DNA of 64,000 nt, taken from the NCBI RefSeq assembly GCF_016783915.1, contig NZ_JADHVT010000002.1:1-64000 (forward strand), given 5' to 3'. Position 1 is the stretch's first letter, and each line of letters starts with the position of its first letter. Below the pieces are notes generated by a model. The model saw nothing but the letters and a program-made list of their open reading frames with translations, was not told the origin of the DNA and did not search any database. The stretch comes from Acidovorax sp. GTDB lineage: Bacteria > Pseudomonadota > Gammaproteobacteria > Burkholderiales > Burkholderiaceae_C. A program made the translations under genes and the position numbers. Positions 54,798-63,965 of the stretch are shown piece by piece.

Positions 54798-55514
54798 ATG
54801 AATTCCTCTGAAATGCCCGCCACGCAACTCCAGACGGCCCAACCCGCCGACTGGCCGGTGGCCCCTGGCTGGCAGCCCTTGGTGGACGCCTTTTTTGCAG
54901 GCGCGCGTGGGCAGGCGTTGCTCGCTCACTTGCAGGCGCGGCTGCAGGCCGGGGCTGCGATCTTTCCGCCTCAGCCGTTGCGCGCGCTGGACCTGACGCC
55001 ACCCGAAGACGTGCGCGTGGTCATCCTGGGGCAGGACCCGTACCACGGCCGGGGCCAGGCCGAGGGGCTGGCATTTTCGGTGGCGCCGGGCGTGCGGCTG
55101 CCGCCCTCGCTGCAGAACATCTTCAAGGAAATGCAGCGCGACCTGGGGGTGGCGTTTCCCCCGTTCCCGAACCCCGGCGGTAGCCTGGTCAAGTGGGCGA
55201 AGAATGGCGTGCTGCTGCTCAACACCTGCCTCACGGTGGAAGAGGGCCAGGCCGCCAGCCATGCAGGCAAGGGCTGGGAAGAGCTGACCGACACCGTCAT
55301 CCGCCATGTGGCCGAAGGCCCGCGCCCGGTGGTGTTCATGCTCTGGGGCTCGCACGCCCAGTCCAAGCGCGCCTGGATTCCGGCAGACCGGGGGCACCTG
55401 GTGCTCACCTCCAACCACCCCTCGCCACTGTCCGCGCTGCGTCCGCCCCTGCCCTTCATCGGCAACGGGCACTTTGGCAAGGCGCGAGATTTTCGCGCGC
55501 AGCACGGGTACTGA
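54798..55514 (+). CDS. ung: Uracil-DNA glycosylase
   Basis: Ung removes uracil from DNA. The 238-residue protein has the catalytic motif [11 protein letters not shown] with Asp80, then [35 protein letters not shown] and [11 protein letters not shown], whose His is catalytic. All family-1 motifs are present. The start codon directly follows a dispersed element copy, and no Shine-Dalgarno sequence is visible. Translation may depend on the structure or on the element. Confidence 0.96.
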   Translation: MNSSEMPATQLQTAQPADWPVAPGWQPLVDAFFAGARGQALLAHLQARLQAGAAIFPPQPLRALDLTPPEDVRVVILGQDPYHGRGQAEGLAFSVAPGVRLPPSLQNIFKEMQRDLGVAFPPFPNPGGSLVKWAKNGVLLLNTCLTVEEGQAASHAGKGWEELTDTVIRHVAEGPRPVVFMLWGSHAQSKRAWIPADRGHLVLTSNHPSPLSALRPPLPFIGNGHFGKARDFRAQHGY

Positions 55515-55526
55515 GCGGCCTTTGCC

Positions 55527-56438
55527 TCACCCGGGCCCCGGCAACCGCCCCCTGAGCAACTCCAGAAACGCCTGCGCCGCCACCGGCAGGCTGCGCCCGG
55601 CCAGGGTCTGGATCTCGACATCGCGCAGGTCCATGCCGGGGTCGCTGATGGGCAGGGCCACGATGGCGTGTTCTGCCACCAGGTGGCGCACGGCGATCTC
55701 GCTGGCTACAGACAATCCGCCCCCCTGCTGCACAAAGTTGACCACCGTCTTGACATGGTTGCTGATGAGCACAGCCTCCAGCTGCAGTCCCTGGCGGCTG
55801 CAGACGATGTCGATCATCTGGCGGACCGTGGTTTCGGCGGGAGGCAACGCCAAGGGGTATTCGGCCATCTGCGCCAGGGTCACGCTGCCTGCGCCGGCCA
55901 GGGGGTGGCCGGGGGGCAGCAGGGCCAGCACCGGGGCGCTCTGGCGGTAGGCCACGTCGATGTCCTTGTGCGGCGCGCGGCTGAAGCACAGTCCAATGTC
56001 GGCCGCGCCGCTTCGCACGGCGTCGGGCACCTGGGCGGTCGGCAACGCGATCACGCTGAACTGCACGCCCACATGGGTGCGCTGAAACTCCACACACAGG
56101 CGCGGCACCAGCTCGTTGGCAAAGGCGTCGGACGTGGCCAGGCGCACCCGGCCCGCACGAAGGCCCTGCAGGGCACCGATCTCGCCCAGCGCGCGTTCGG
56201 CGTCCAGCACCGTTCGGCGCGCGTGCACAGCCAGAATCTCGCCAGCTGCCGTCAGCACCATGCCACGCGGGTGGCGTTCAAAGAGGGGCGTGCCCAGCTG
56301 GGTCTCCAGCCCCGCGATCTGGCGGCTCAACGCCGAGGCGGCCACATGCAGGCGGGCTGAAGCTTCGGTGAGCGATCCGCTCTGCGCCACTTCCAGAAAG
56401 TAGCGCAGTGTGGTGTCTTGCAGCAGGTGAGGGCGCAT
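55527..56438 (-). CDS. LysR-family transcriptional regulator
   Basis: This 303-residue regulator has an N-terminal HTH in LRYFLEVAQSGSLTEASARL and ASALSRQIAGLETQLGTPLF. The effector domain contains VRLATSDAFANELVPRL, ADIGLCFSR and LLPPGHPLAG. It is divergent from the Bug-type receptor gene, with a symmetric site between them, so it probably controls that gene. Confidence 0.92.
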   Translation of the reverse strand: MRPHLLQDTTLRYFLEVAQSGSLTEASARLHVAASALSRQIAGLETQLGTPLFERHPRGMVLTAAGEILAVHARRTVLDAERALGEIGALQGLRAGRVRLATSDAFANELVPRLCVEFQRTHVGVQFSVIALPTAQVPDAVRSGAADIGLCFSRAPHKDIDVAYRQSAPVLALLPPGHPLAGAGSVTLAQMAEYPLALPPAETTVRQMIDIVCSRQGLQLEAVLISNHVKTVVNFVQQGGGLSVASEIAVRHLVAEHAIVALPISDPGMDLRDVEIQTLAGRSLPVAAQAFLELLRGRLPGPG

Positions 56439-56478
56439 GCGGGAGGGTTCTCAGGGGGAGGTGCCCAGTATGCGTCGG

Positions 56479-56495
56479 TTTGCCGTGATGGCAAA
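56479..56495. promoter_or_regulatory. TTTGCC-N5-GGCAAA palindrome, candidate LysR operator
   Basis: The sequence is a perfect 6-bp inverted repeat with 5 bases between and contains the T-N11-A pattern typical of LysR binding sites. It lies 41 bases from the LysR start and 96 bases from the Bug receptor start. Confidence 0.65.
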
Positions 56496-56590
56496 GCAGC
56501 TTGCTGAAATGCTGGTGGTCAAGCAAGGCACAGCTTCCTAAGATGAATGAGTCCATCCGTTGTTGTCCGTTTTTTGCTGGAGTGTTGTGT

Positions 56591-57574
56591 ATGCGTCTAT
56601 TTTCCTGGGGCCGTGGTGTCTGGGGCCTGGCCGGCCTGCTGGTGCTGGCGTCTGCTGCGCAGGCGCAAGCCAACTGGCCAGACCGCCCTGTGCGGGTGAT
56701 CGTGCCCTTCCCGGCCAGCGGCGCGACCGACCTGGTGGCCCGCGTGGTCACGCAACGTGTAGCGGCAGACCTGGGCCAGCAACTGGTGGTGGACAACAAG
56801 CCCGGCGCGGGCGGCACCCTGGGCACGGCCGAGGCGGCCAAGGCCGCCCCCGACGGCTACACCCTGTTGCTGACCACGAGCAGCACGCACGCCATCTCGC
56901 CCCACCTTATGCCCAAGCTGGCCTATGACCCGCGCAAGGACTTCACGCCGGTGGCCCATGTGGCCGACGCACCCAGTGTGCTGCTGGTCACCAACTCGCT
57001 GCCCGTGAAGACCGTGGGCGAGTTGATTGCGTATGCCAAGGCCAACCCCGGCAAGCTCAACTACGCTACCAGCGGCAACGGCACCATCGTGCACCTGAAC
57101 ACTGCGGCCTTCAGCGCCCAGGCGGGTGTGGAGATGACCCACATTCCCTACAAGGGCACGGCGCTGGCCATCCCCGACCTGATTGCCGGGCAGACGCATG
57201 TGCTGTTCGACTCCCTGCCCACCGGCATGCCGCACGCCAAGGCCGGGCGCCTGCGCGCCCTGGCCGTGACCAGCGAAAAGCGCAGCTCGCTGGCCCCCGA
57301 GCTGCCCACGCTGGCCGAGTCCGGCCTGCCCGGCTACTCGTCGGTGACCTGGTTCGGTGTGTACCTGCCTGCGGGCGCGCCACCCGCGCTGGTCGAGAAG
57401 GTGCACAAGGCCTTTGCCAAGGCCGTGCAGGCGCCCGACGTGGCCGAGAGCCTGGCCAAGCTGGGCGTGGAGCCCGCAGCGCCGCGCACGCCCGCGCAGT
57501 TCGCGGCGATGGTGCAGGCCGACAGCAACCGCTGGGCCACGGTGATTCGCCAGCGCAAGATAACCTTAGAATGA
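56591..57574 (+). CDS. Bug-family (TctC-like) periplasmic solute-binding protein
   Basis: This is a 327-residue secreted receptor with a signal peptide of about 25 residues (ends AQAQA). The binding protein opens WPDRPVRVIVPFPASGATDL. Typical family segments are VVDNKPGAGGTLGTAEAAKAAPDGYTLL, GKLNYATSGNGTIVHL and HIPYKGTALAIPDLIAGQ. It binds small carboxylates or similar compounds. The membrane parts TctA and TctB are absent here, as is common for betaproteobacterial orphan receptors. GGAG lies upstream of the ATG. Confidence 0.94.
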   Translation: MRLFSWGRGVWGLAGLLVLASAAQAQANWPDRPVRVIVPFPASGATDLVARVVTQRVAADLGQQLVVDNKPGAGGTLGTAEAAKAAPDGYTLLLTTSSTHAISPHLMPKLAYDPRKDFTPVAHVADAPSVLLVTNSLPVKTVGELIAYAKANPGKLNYATSGNGTIVHLNTAAFSAQAGVEMTHIPYKGTALAIPDLIAGQTHVLFDSLPTGMPHAKAGRLRALAVTSEKRSSLAPELPTLAESGLPGYSSVTWFGVYLPAGAPPALVEKVHKAFAKAVQAPDVAESLAKLGVEPAAPRTPAQFAAMVQADSNRWATVIRQRKITLE

Positions 57575-57680
57575 CATCCCCCTGAGCGGCTTCGCCGCTT
57601 ACCCTTCTCTCGAATGGCGTTGCCATTCGGGACGGGGGACGACACCCTCGGTGCGGGGCGGCCCTTCCTCGGTGTCCCTC
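57575..57680. repeat. Intergenic repeat with three hairpins
   Basis: Three short stems stand in line. GAGCGGC pairs with GCCGCTT around TTC; CGAATGGC pairs with GCCATTCG around GTT; and GACACC pairs with a distal GGTGTC. The block begins directly after the Bug receptor stop. From memory, very similar sequences recur between genes in Acidovorax-type genomes; only one copy is in this window. The 60 bases that follow lead to the gamma-glutamyltransferase ATG. Confidence 0.7.
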
Positions 57681-57740
57681 GCCGCCGGCCGTGCCAGTTT
57701 TAAACAGACCGCCCTACGCAGGCAACAGATTCGGAACCCT

Positions 57741-59342
57741 ATGAATACCGCATCCCTCGACTGGTCCCTTCCTTACGCATCCCATCGCAGCGCGGTCATG
57801 GGCCGCAACGTGGTTTCCACCTCGCAGCCGCTGGCGGCGCAGGCGGGTCTGCGCATGCTGCTGGCCGGGGGCAATGCGGTGGACGCCGCCATTGCCGCCG
57901 CCATGGCCCTCACGGTGGTCGAGCCCACAGGCTGCGGCTTGGGCAGCGACGGGTTTGCCATCGTGTGGGACGGCAAGGAGCTGCACGGCCTCAACGCCTC
58001 GGGCCGCTCGCCTGCAGCGTGGACGCCGGCGTATTTTGAAAAGCTCGGCGGCATCCCCGAAACCGGCTGGAATGCCGTCACCGTGCCCGGTGCCGTGTCG
58101 GCCTGGGTGGCGCTGTCCGAGCGCCTGGGCAAGCTGCCGTTTGCGCAGCTGGCACAGCCTGCCATCGACTACGCCCGCAACGGCTTTCCCGTGTCGCCCA
58201 CCATTGCGCGGCTGTGGGCGCTGGGTGCGGCCAAGCTGGGGGCCCAGCCCGGGTTTGCCGAGTGCTTCATGCCGAACGGTCGGGTGCCTCAGGCCGGCGA
58301 GGTCTTCCGCAGCGAGGCGCACGCCCGCACGCTGGAGCTGATTGCCGAAACCGAGGGCGAGGCCTTTTACCGTGGTGTGATCGCCGAGCGCATCGCGGCG
58401 CATTCGCAGGCCCACGGCGGCGCCATGACGCTGGCCGACCTGGCCAGCCACCAGGCCGACTGGGTGGGCACCATCCAGCAGCGCTTCGGTGACTCCGTGA
58501 TCCACGAGATCCCGCCCAACGGCCAGGGCATCGCCGCGCTGATGGCGCTGGGCATGCTTGATGCTCACGGCGTCGGCACGCACCCGCTGGACAGCGTGGA
58601 GACCGTGCACGCCTGCATTGAGGCCATGAAGCTGGCGTTTGCCGACCTGCACCAGTACAACGCCGACATCGACGCCATGCCCGTGAAGCCCGATGCGCTG
58701 CTGAGCCCCGACTACCTGCGCAGCCGCGCCGCGCTGATCGACGCCACGCGCGCTGGCGACCCCGGCTACGGCGCGCCGCGCCCGGGCGGCACGGTGTACC
58801 TGGCGGCGGCAGATAGCCAGGGCATGATGGTCTCGTTCATCCAGTCCAACTACATGGGCTTCGGCTCGGGCGTGGTGGTGCCAGGCACGGGCATCAGCCT
58901 GCAGAACCGGGGCCACGGCTTCAACCTCATCCCTGGCCACGCCAACCAGGTGGCGCCGCGCAAGCGCCCCTCGCACACCATCATCCCCGCGTTTGCCATG
59001 CATGCCGATGGCACGCCCCAGATGGCGTTTGGCGTGATGGGCGGCCCCATGCAGAGCCAGGGCCATACGCAGATGGCGCTGCGCGTGCTGCGCTACGGCC
59101 AGAACCCACAGGCGGCGGCCGATGCGCCCCGCTGGCGCGTGACGGGCGGCAAGGGCGTGGCCGTGGAGCCGGGCTTTGACCCGTCCGTGGTCGCCGCGCT
59201 GCGCGCGCTCGGCCATGAGGTGACCGTGGAAGAGGGCAACGGCGTGTTTGCCTTTGGCGGCGCCCAGCTGGTGCTCAAGAATGGCAACAGCTACATCGCA
59301 GGCTCCGACCCGCGCAAGGACGGGCACGCGGCGGCGTTTTGA
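57741..59342 (+). CDS. Gamma-glutamyltransferase family protein
   Basis: This 533-residue Ntn hydrolase is of the YwrD-like type. The large-subunit part has SQPLAAQAGLRMLLAGGNAVDAAIAAAMAL, EPTGCGLGSDGFAIVWD and GWNAVTVPGAVSAW. The autoprocessing and catalytic threonine is T351 in RPGGTVYLAAAD. GNRGHGFNLI-type NRGHGFNLIPGHAN and GVMGGPMQSQGH follow. No signal peptide is seen, so it is probably cytosolic. A terminator and a dispersed element follow. Confidence 0.92.
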   Translation: MNTASLDWSLPYASHRSAVMGRNVVSTSQPLAAQAGLRMLLAGGNAVDAAIAAAMALTVVEPTGCGLGSDGFAIVWDGKELHGLNASGRSPAAWTPAYFEKLGGIPETGWNAVTVPGAVSAWVALSERLGKLPFAQLAQPAIDYARNGFPVSPTIARLWALGAAKLGAQPGFAECFMPNGRVPQAGEVFRSEAHARTLELIAETEGEAFYRGVIAERIAAHSQAHGGAMTLADLASHQADWVGTIQQRFGDSVIHEIPPNGQGIAALMALGMLDAHGVGTHPLDSVETVHACIEAMKLAFADLHQYNADIDAMPVKPDALLSPDYLRSRAALIDATRAGDPGYGAPRPGGTVYLAAADSQGMMVSFIQSNYMGFGSGVVVPGTGISLQNRGHGFNLIPGHANQVAPRKRPSHTIIPAFAMHADGTPQMAFGVMGGPMQSQGHTQMALRVLRYGQNPQAAADAPRWRVTGGKGVAVEPGFDPSVVAALRALGHEVTVEEGNGVFAFGGAQLVLKNGNSYIAGSDPRKDGHAAAF

Positions 59343-59348
59343 GCAGAG

Positions 59349-59368
59349 CCGGGCGCACGCCCGGTTTA
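59349..59368 (+). terminator. Probable terminator after the gamma-glutamyltransferase gene
   Basis: CCGGGC (59349-59354) pairs perfectly with GCCCGG (59359-59364) around GCAC, followed by TTTA. It is 6 bases after the stop. The U-tract is short, so efficiency is uncertain. Confidence 0.55.
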
Positions 59369-59377
59369 GAGTGAATT

Positions 59378-59434
59378 GCTATTGAATAGATAGCTGCTTG
59401 GGCATGTTGCACTAGCGCTACCGGCCAATTTGGC
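59378..59434 (+). repeat. Dispersed 57-nt element, copy after the gamma-glutamyltransferase gene
   Basis: GCTAT-N6-GATAGC-N5-GGGC-N10-AGCGCT is followed by the tail ACCGGCCAATTTGGC. It is the best match to the consensus, and points the same way as the gene before it. Confidence 0.9.
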
Positions 59435-59449
59435 ACTTCGAGCAGGCCC

Positions 59450-60361
59450 TTAGCGAGTCTCGCGCACGGTCAGCCACGCGCTGGCTGCGCCGCTGAACAC
59501 GATGGCGGCAATGCCCGCCATCGACCAAGCGTCCGGCACATGGCGGTAGACCAGCCAGCCCGCCAGCATCGCAAAGCCGATCTGTGAATACAGAAACGGC
59601 GCAATCGTCACCGGCGTTGTGCGCGCATAGGCGTTGAGCAGCAGCATGTGGCCCACTGCGCTGGACAGGCCCATGGTGAACATGCCGGCCCACATCCACG
59701 GGTCGGTGATGGACTGCCACACAAACGGCACCCCCAGCGACACCAGCGCCGTGGCGATCCAGCTGGTGTAGAGCTGGGTGGTAGCGGGGCTCTCGTGCCC
59801 GGCCATCTTGCTGCTGATGACCTGGTAACCCGTGCCCGATGCCAGCAGGCACAGTGGCCACAGCAGGGCCCAGGTGAAGGCGTCGCTGCCCGGGCGGATG
59901 ATGGCCAGCGTGCCCGTGAGGCCGATGGCCACCAGCAGCCAGCGCCAGGCGCTCACGCGCTGGTGCAGCCACAGCGCGGCCACCACCGTCACGCACAGCG
60001 GCGTGGTGGCCACCACCGCCGTGAACTCGGGCAGAGGCATGTGCATGATGCTGATGAAGCCAAACAGGCTGGTGGCCGTGAACAGCGCACCGCGCAGCGC
60101 CTGAAAACGCGGCTGTGTGGTGCGCAGCGCGGCCAGCCCCTCGCGGTGCAGCACAAAGGCCGTGGTTAGCAGCGACTGGAACAGGTAGCGCATCCACAGC
60201 GCCATCAGCAGCGGCACGCCCACGCTCACCAGCTTGGTGGCGGTGTCCAGCAACGCGAAGCATGCGCAGGCCACCACCGTCAGCACAATGCCCACCAGGG
60301 CTGATCGCAGCCGGGTGCGGCGGGCGTGCAGGTCATCGGTGGCGGGATGCGTGGGACTCAC
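59450..60361 (-). CDS. EamA/DMT-family transporter
   Basis: This 303-residue membrane protein has ten helices in two EamA repeats. It opens with [24 protein letters not shown] and continues with [38 protein letters not shown] and, in the second half, [26 protein letters not shown]. The substrate is unknown. The GTG start at 60361 overlaps the queA stop (GTGA), so it is translated after queA. Confidence 0.9.
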   Translation of the reverse strand: MSPTHPATDDLHARRTRLRSALVGIVLTVVACACFALLDTATKLVSVGVPLLMALWMRYLFQSLLTTAFVLHREGLAALRTTQPRFQALRGALFTATSLFGFISIMHMPLPEFTAVVATTPLCVTVVAALWLHQRVSAWRWLLVAIGLTGTLAIIRPGSDAFTWALLWPLCLLASGTGYQVISSKMAGHESPATTQLYTSWIATALVSLGVPFVWQSITDPWMWAGMFTMGLSSAVGHMLLLNAYARTTPVTIAPFLYSQIGFAMLAGWLVYRHVPDAWSMAGIAAIVFSGAASAWLTVRETR

Positions 60362-61521
60362 GGCGTGCTGCGTGCGCGCTCCAGCAGCATCGCGTCGCCG
60401 TAGCTGAAGAAGCGGTACTGCTGCGCGATCGCGTGCCGATACAGGCCCATGATGTGGGCGTAGCCCGCAAACGCGCTCACCAGCATCATCAGCGTGCTCT
60501 TGGGCAGGTGGAAGTTGGTGATCAGCACATCCACCACCTGGAACGCAAAGCCCGGCGTGATGAAGATGTTGGTGTCGCCCGTGGACAGGCCGGTCTTGGC
60601 CCAGGATTCGAGCGTGCGCACGGTGGTGGTTCCTACAGCCACCACGCGGCCGCCGCGCTGGCGGCAGCGCTCCAGCGCGGCCAGCGTGGCCAGCGGCACC
60701 TCGTACCACTCGCTGTGCATCTGGTGCTCGGCCAGGTTTTCTGTCTTGCAGGGCTGGAAGGTGCCCGCGCCCACATGCAGCGTGACGCTGGCACGCTCGA
60801 TGCCGCGCGCGGCCAGGTCGGCCAGCACCCCTTCGTCAAAGTGCAGCGCGGCAGTGGGCGCGGCCACGGCGCCAGGGTTGCGCGCAAACACGGTCTGGTA
60901 GCGCTGGCTGTCCTCGGCCTCGTCGGGATCGTGGTCGGTGTTCTGGTGGCGCTCGATGTAGGGCGGCAGTGGCAGGTGGCCGTGGCGGTCCATCAGCTCC
61001 CAGGGCGACTCGCCTCTCGGGCCGTGCAGCGCAAAGCGGAACAGCGGGCCGTCCTCGGTGGGCCAGCGGCCCAGCAATTGCGCGTCAAAGCCGCCTGCCT
61101 TGCGGCCACCGGCCATGTGCACCACGCTGCCGGGCAGGGGTTTTTTGCTGACCTTCATGTGGGCCACGACTTCGTTGCCCTGGCCACCAGCCTCGGCGGG
61201 CAGCACGCGCTCGATCAGCAACTCCAGCTTGCCGCCGCTGGCCTTCTCGCCAAAGATGCGCGCCTTGACCACGCGCGTGTCGTTGAACACCAGCAGGTCG
61301 CCCGCGCGCAGCAGGCCGGGCAGCTCACGAAAGATGCGGTCCACCGGCTGCATGGCGCGACCATCGAGCAGGCGCGAGGCGCTGCGCTCGGGTGCGGGGT
61401 GCTGGGCAATGAGTTCGGGGGGCAGCGAAAAGTCGAAGTCGCTGAGGGTGAACACGCGGGGCGTGAAAGGGCCGCCGGAGGCGAGGGGCGCACTGGTTGC
61501 GCCGCTGTAGAGATCAGTCAT
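60358..61521 (-). CDS. queA: S-adenosylmethionine:tRNA ribosyltransferase-isomerase
   Basis: QueA makes epoxyqueuosine in tRNA from 7-aminomethyl-7-deazaguanine. The 387-residue protein shows [101 protein letters not shown] and FNFHLP-type [19 protein letters not shown]. It is slightly long, with an N-terminal extension of about 25 residues. The EamA transporter gene overlaps its end. Confidence 0.96.
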   Translation of the reverse strand: MTDLYSGATSAPLASGGPFTPRVFTLSDFDFSLPPELIAQHPAPERSASRLLDGRAMQPVDRIFRELPGLLRAGDLLVFNDTRVVKARIFGEKASGGKLELLIERVLPAEAGGQGNEVVAHMKVSKKPLPGSVVHMAGGRKAGGFDAQLLGRWPTEDGPLFRFALHGPRGESPWELMDRHGHLPLPPYIERHQNTDHDPDEAEDSQRYQTVFARNPGAVAAPTAALHFDEGVLADLAARGIERASVTLHVGAGTFQPCKTENLAEHQMHSEWYEVPLATLAALERCRQRGGRVVAVGTTTVRTLESWAKTGLSTGDTNIFITPGFAFQVVDVLITNFHLPKSTLMMLVSAFAGYAHIMGLYRHAIAQQYRFFSYGDAMLLERARSTP

Positions 61522-61607
61522 CGTGCTTGAGGGCCGAACGGGCCCGTGCCAAGGTAAAAATTGCGGAAGGCGCGATTGTCCCACGGGGCTGCGCGCCCTG
61601 CAGACTC

Positions 61608-62570
61608 TCAGTGTTGTGGCTGGGGCGTGAACGCCACGGGCGCGGGCACGTTGTGCACCAGCCGCTGCACATCGTCGGCCTGGGCCAGCGTGGTACCCGG
61701 GTGCAGCAAGGCAGCAGCACCAGCGGCCACACCCCAGCGCAGTGCCTCGGCGGGCGCGTCGCCCCTGTCCAGCGCCCAGACCAGCGCTGCCAAAAAGCAG
61801 TCCCCCGCGCCCGTTGTGCCGGTGGTGGCGGGCACGTTGAGGGCAGGCGCCTGCCACACGCCCTCGCGCGTGGCCAGCACTGCGCCTTGCTCGCCCACCG
61901 ACAGGGCCACGGTGTCGGCGGCGCCGCTGTGCACCAGCGACTGGGCGGCAGCGCACCAGTCGGCCGCATGTTCCAGCGGCTGTTGCATCACATCGCGCAG
62001 CTCGCGCAGGCTGGGCTTGACCAGGGCCACACCAGCTTGCAGCGCGGCAGTCAGCGGTGGGCCCGAGGTGTCGATCACCACGCGCACTCCCCGGGTCGAG
62101 AGCAGTCGCGCCAGTTGTGCATAGAAGTCGTCAGGCGTACCCGGGGGCAGACTGCCACTGGCAATGAGCCAGCGCGGCGATGGGGCATGTGCCGTCAGCG
62201 CATCCAGGCAGGCCTGCCACTCGGTGGTTTGCAGCGTGGGGCCGGGCAGTACAAACCGAAACTCCTGGCCCGTGCTGGTCTCAACCACCGAGAAGTTTTC
62301 GCGCGTGTCGCCCGCAATGCGCTGCAGCCGCGTGGACACGCCCTCGTCGGCCAGCAGCTGCTGCACCTGTGCGCCCGCTGCGCCACCCGCCAGCGCCCAG
62401 GCCAGCACGTCGGCGCTCAGGCGGTGCAGCACCCGCGCTACATTGATGCCGCCGCCGCCCGCAAACCGCCGCACCGGGCCGCAGCGCAGCTTGTGTGTGG
62501 GGGCTACGTGGTTGGTGGTGGTCGCCAGGTCGAGCGCGGGGTTGAGCGTCAGGGTGATCAGCGCAGACAT
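61608..62570 (-). CDS. PfkB-family sugar kinase (1-phosphofructokinase type)
   Basis: This is a 320-residue ribokinase-fold protein. It opens [19 protein letters not shown], typical for 6-phosphofructokinase II, tagatose-6-phosphate or 1-phosphofructokinase. [14 protein letters not shown] is the first PfkB signature, with [11 protein letters not shown] later. The active-site motif [14 protein letters not shown] carries the catalytic Asp. The exact sugar phosphate cannot be told. It ends 86 bases before queA and lies 3 bases after the HD-GYP gene. Confidence 0.92.
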   Translation of the reverse strand: MSALITLTLNPALDLATTTNHVAPTHKLRCGPVRRFAGGGGINVARVLHRLSADVLAWALAGGAAGAQVQQLLADEGVSTRLQRIAGDTRENFSVVETSTGQEFRFVLPGPTLQTTEWQACLDALTAHAPSPRWLIASGSLPPGTPDDFYAQLARLLSTRGVRVVIDTSGPPLTAALQAGVALVKPSLRELRDVMQQPLEHAADWCAAAQSLVHSGAADTVALSVGEQGAVLATREGVWQAPALNVPATTGTTGAGDCFLAALVWALDRGDAPAEALRWGVAAGAAALLHPGTTLAQADDVQRLVHNVPAPVAFTPQPQH

Positions 62571-62573
62571 GGG

Positions 62574-63854
62574 CTACCAGACCTTGTCGGGGAAGCCGGA
62601 CCACAGCTCGTTCAGGTCGGGAAAGCGCCACTTCTCGGGGTCTTCCCGCGCCACGATCTTCTCGGTGCAACCCGGGGCGGACAGGTCCACCATTTCGGGC
62701 GGAATGCGCAGGTCGGATTTGGTCGAGAAAAATACCTTGACGATGGGGGTGGTCAGCGCGGTGGGCGATTGCTCCGTCACGATTCCGATGCGGCCCGATG
62801 CCAGCCGCACCAGCGAGCCCACGGGGTAGATGCCGATGCTTTTGACAAACGCCTGGAAGATGCGTGCGTCGAAATGGTCCTTGGTCCACTCGGCCATGCG
62901 GCGCAGCGACTCGGCCGGGTCCCAGCCGCGCTTGTAGGGCCGGTCGGAGGTGATGGCGTCGTACACATCGCAAATGGCCGTCATGCGTGCGATCACGCTG
63001 ATGCCGTCGCCCTGCAGTTTGTCCGGGTAGCCCGAGCCATCGATTTTTTCGTGGTGGTGCAGGCAGGCGTCCAGCACCGCGTCGGGCACGTTGCCGCCCT
63101 CCTTGAGCATGTGGTAGCCCTCTACCGGGTGGCCGCGCACCACGGTGAACTCCTGGTCGGTGAGCTTGCCGGGCTTGTTGAGCACGGCCAGCGGGATGGC
63201 CGCCTTGCCCAGGTCGTGCAGCAGCCCCGCCATGCCAGCGAGCCGCTGCTGGTCTTCCTTGAGTTTGAGCTGCTTGGCCAGGGCCACCATGAGTGCGCAC
63301 ACCGCCACCGAATGCATGTAGGTGTAGTCGTCGGCCGTCTTCAGCCGCGCCAGGCTGATGAGTGCGCCGGGGTTGCGCGTGACGGAGTCCGAAATTTCCT
63401 CCACCAGGCTTTGCGCGCCTGCAGAGTCCACCGCCCGGCCCATGCGGGCCTCGTGGAACATGGACACCACGGCTTCCTTGGACTTGACGCAGATGGCGGC
63501 GGCCATCTTGAGCTCGCTTTGCATGTCCGCCGGTTTATGGTCCCGCCTGGGTGGCGGCGGTGGAGACGGCAGCGTCACTTTGATGGGAGGCAGGTCTTGC
63601 AGCTGGCTGAAGTCGGTCTCGATCTGCGCATCCACCTCCTCGCGGGACATGGATGCAGTGCCCTCCGCCACGTCCAGGCCCTTGTCGGTGTCGATCCAGA
63701 TTTCCTGGATGGCCGTGGCCTGGATGCGGGCGAGGTCCTTGGGATCCTTGAGCAGGAACTTGGCCCGCCAGAAGGGGTGGTCCATCCACGAGCCGCAAAA
63801 CTCGTGTAGGTACATGCCCAGGGTCAGGTGTTGGATTTGAATGCGCTTGAGCAT
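62574..63854 (-). CDS. HD-GYP domain protein (putative c-di-GMP phosphodiesterase) with DUF3391
   Basis: This is a 426-residue cytosolic protein. The N-terminal DUF3391 (about 1-130, IQIQHLTLGMYLHEF) is followed by an HD-GYP domain. That domain has HD at 213-214 in LLHDLGKAAIP, VRGHPVEGY, HHE at 267-269 and GYP at 275-277 in IDGSGYPDKL, then ARMTAICDVYDAITSDRPYKRG. All metal-binding and GYP residues are present, so it should degrade c-di-GMP. Only 3 bases separate it from the PfkB gene. Confidence 0.94.
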   Translation of the reverse strand: MLKRIQIQHLTLGMYLHEFCGSWMDHPFWRAKFLLKDPKDLARIQATAIQEIWIDTDKGLDVAEGTASMSREEVDAQIETDFSQLQDLPPIKVTLPSPPPPPRRDHKPADMQSELKMAAAICVKSKEAVVSMFHEARMGRAVDSAGAQSLVEEISDSVTRNPGALISLARLKTADDYTYMHSVAVCALMVALAKQLKLKEDQQRLAGMAGLLHDLGKAAIPLAVLNKPGKLTDQEFTVVRGHPVEGYHMLKEGGNVPDAVLDACLHHHEKIDGSGYPDKLQGDGISVIARMTAICDVYDAITSDRPYKRGWDPAESLRRMAEWTKDHFDARIFQAFVKSIGIYPVGSLVRLASGRIGIVTEQSPTALTTPIVKVFFSTKSDLRIPPEMVDLSAPGCTEKIVAREDPEKWRFPDLNELWSGFPDKVW

Positions 63855-63965
63855 GGCGGGGGCCCCGGACTCGAAAACACGCCGTTATCAGGCGTTAGCA
63901 ATGGTAACCATGGTAGCCTTTTCGGGCTGCGATCTCCGCTCGTTTTCCCTAGCAATTTGCTCCAT

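Noticed and set aside
57714..59327. Minus-strand open frame of 537 codons over the gamma-glutamyltransferase gene
   Set aside because: It is an antisense shadow with no domain; the sense gene has the catalytic Thr and all signatures.
61497..63809. Plus-strand open frame of 770 codons
   Set aside because: It runs antisense through the PfkB and HD-GYP genes, which have full motifs; the shadow protein has none.
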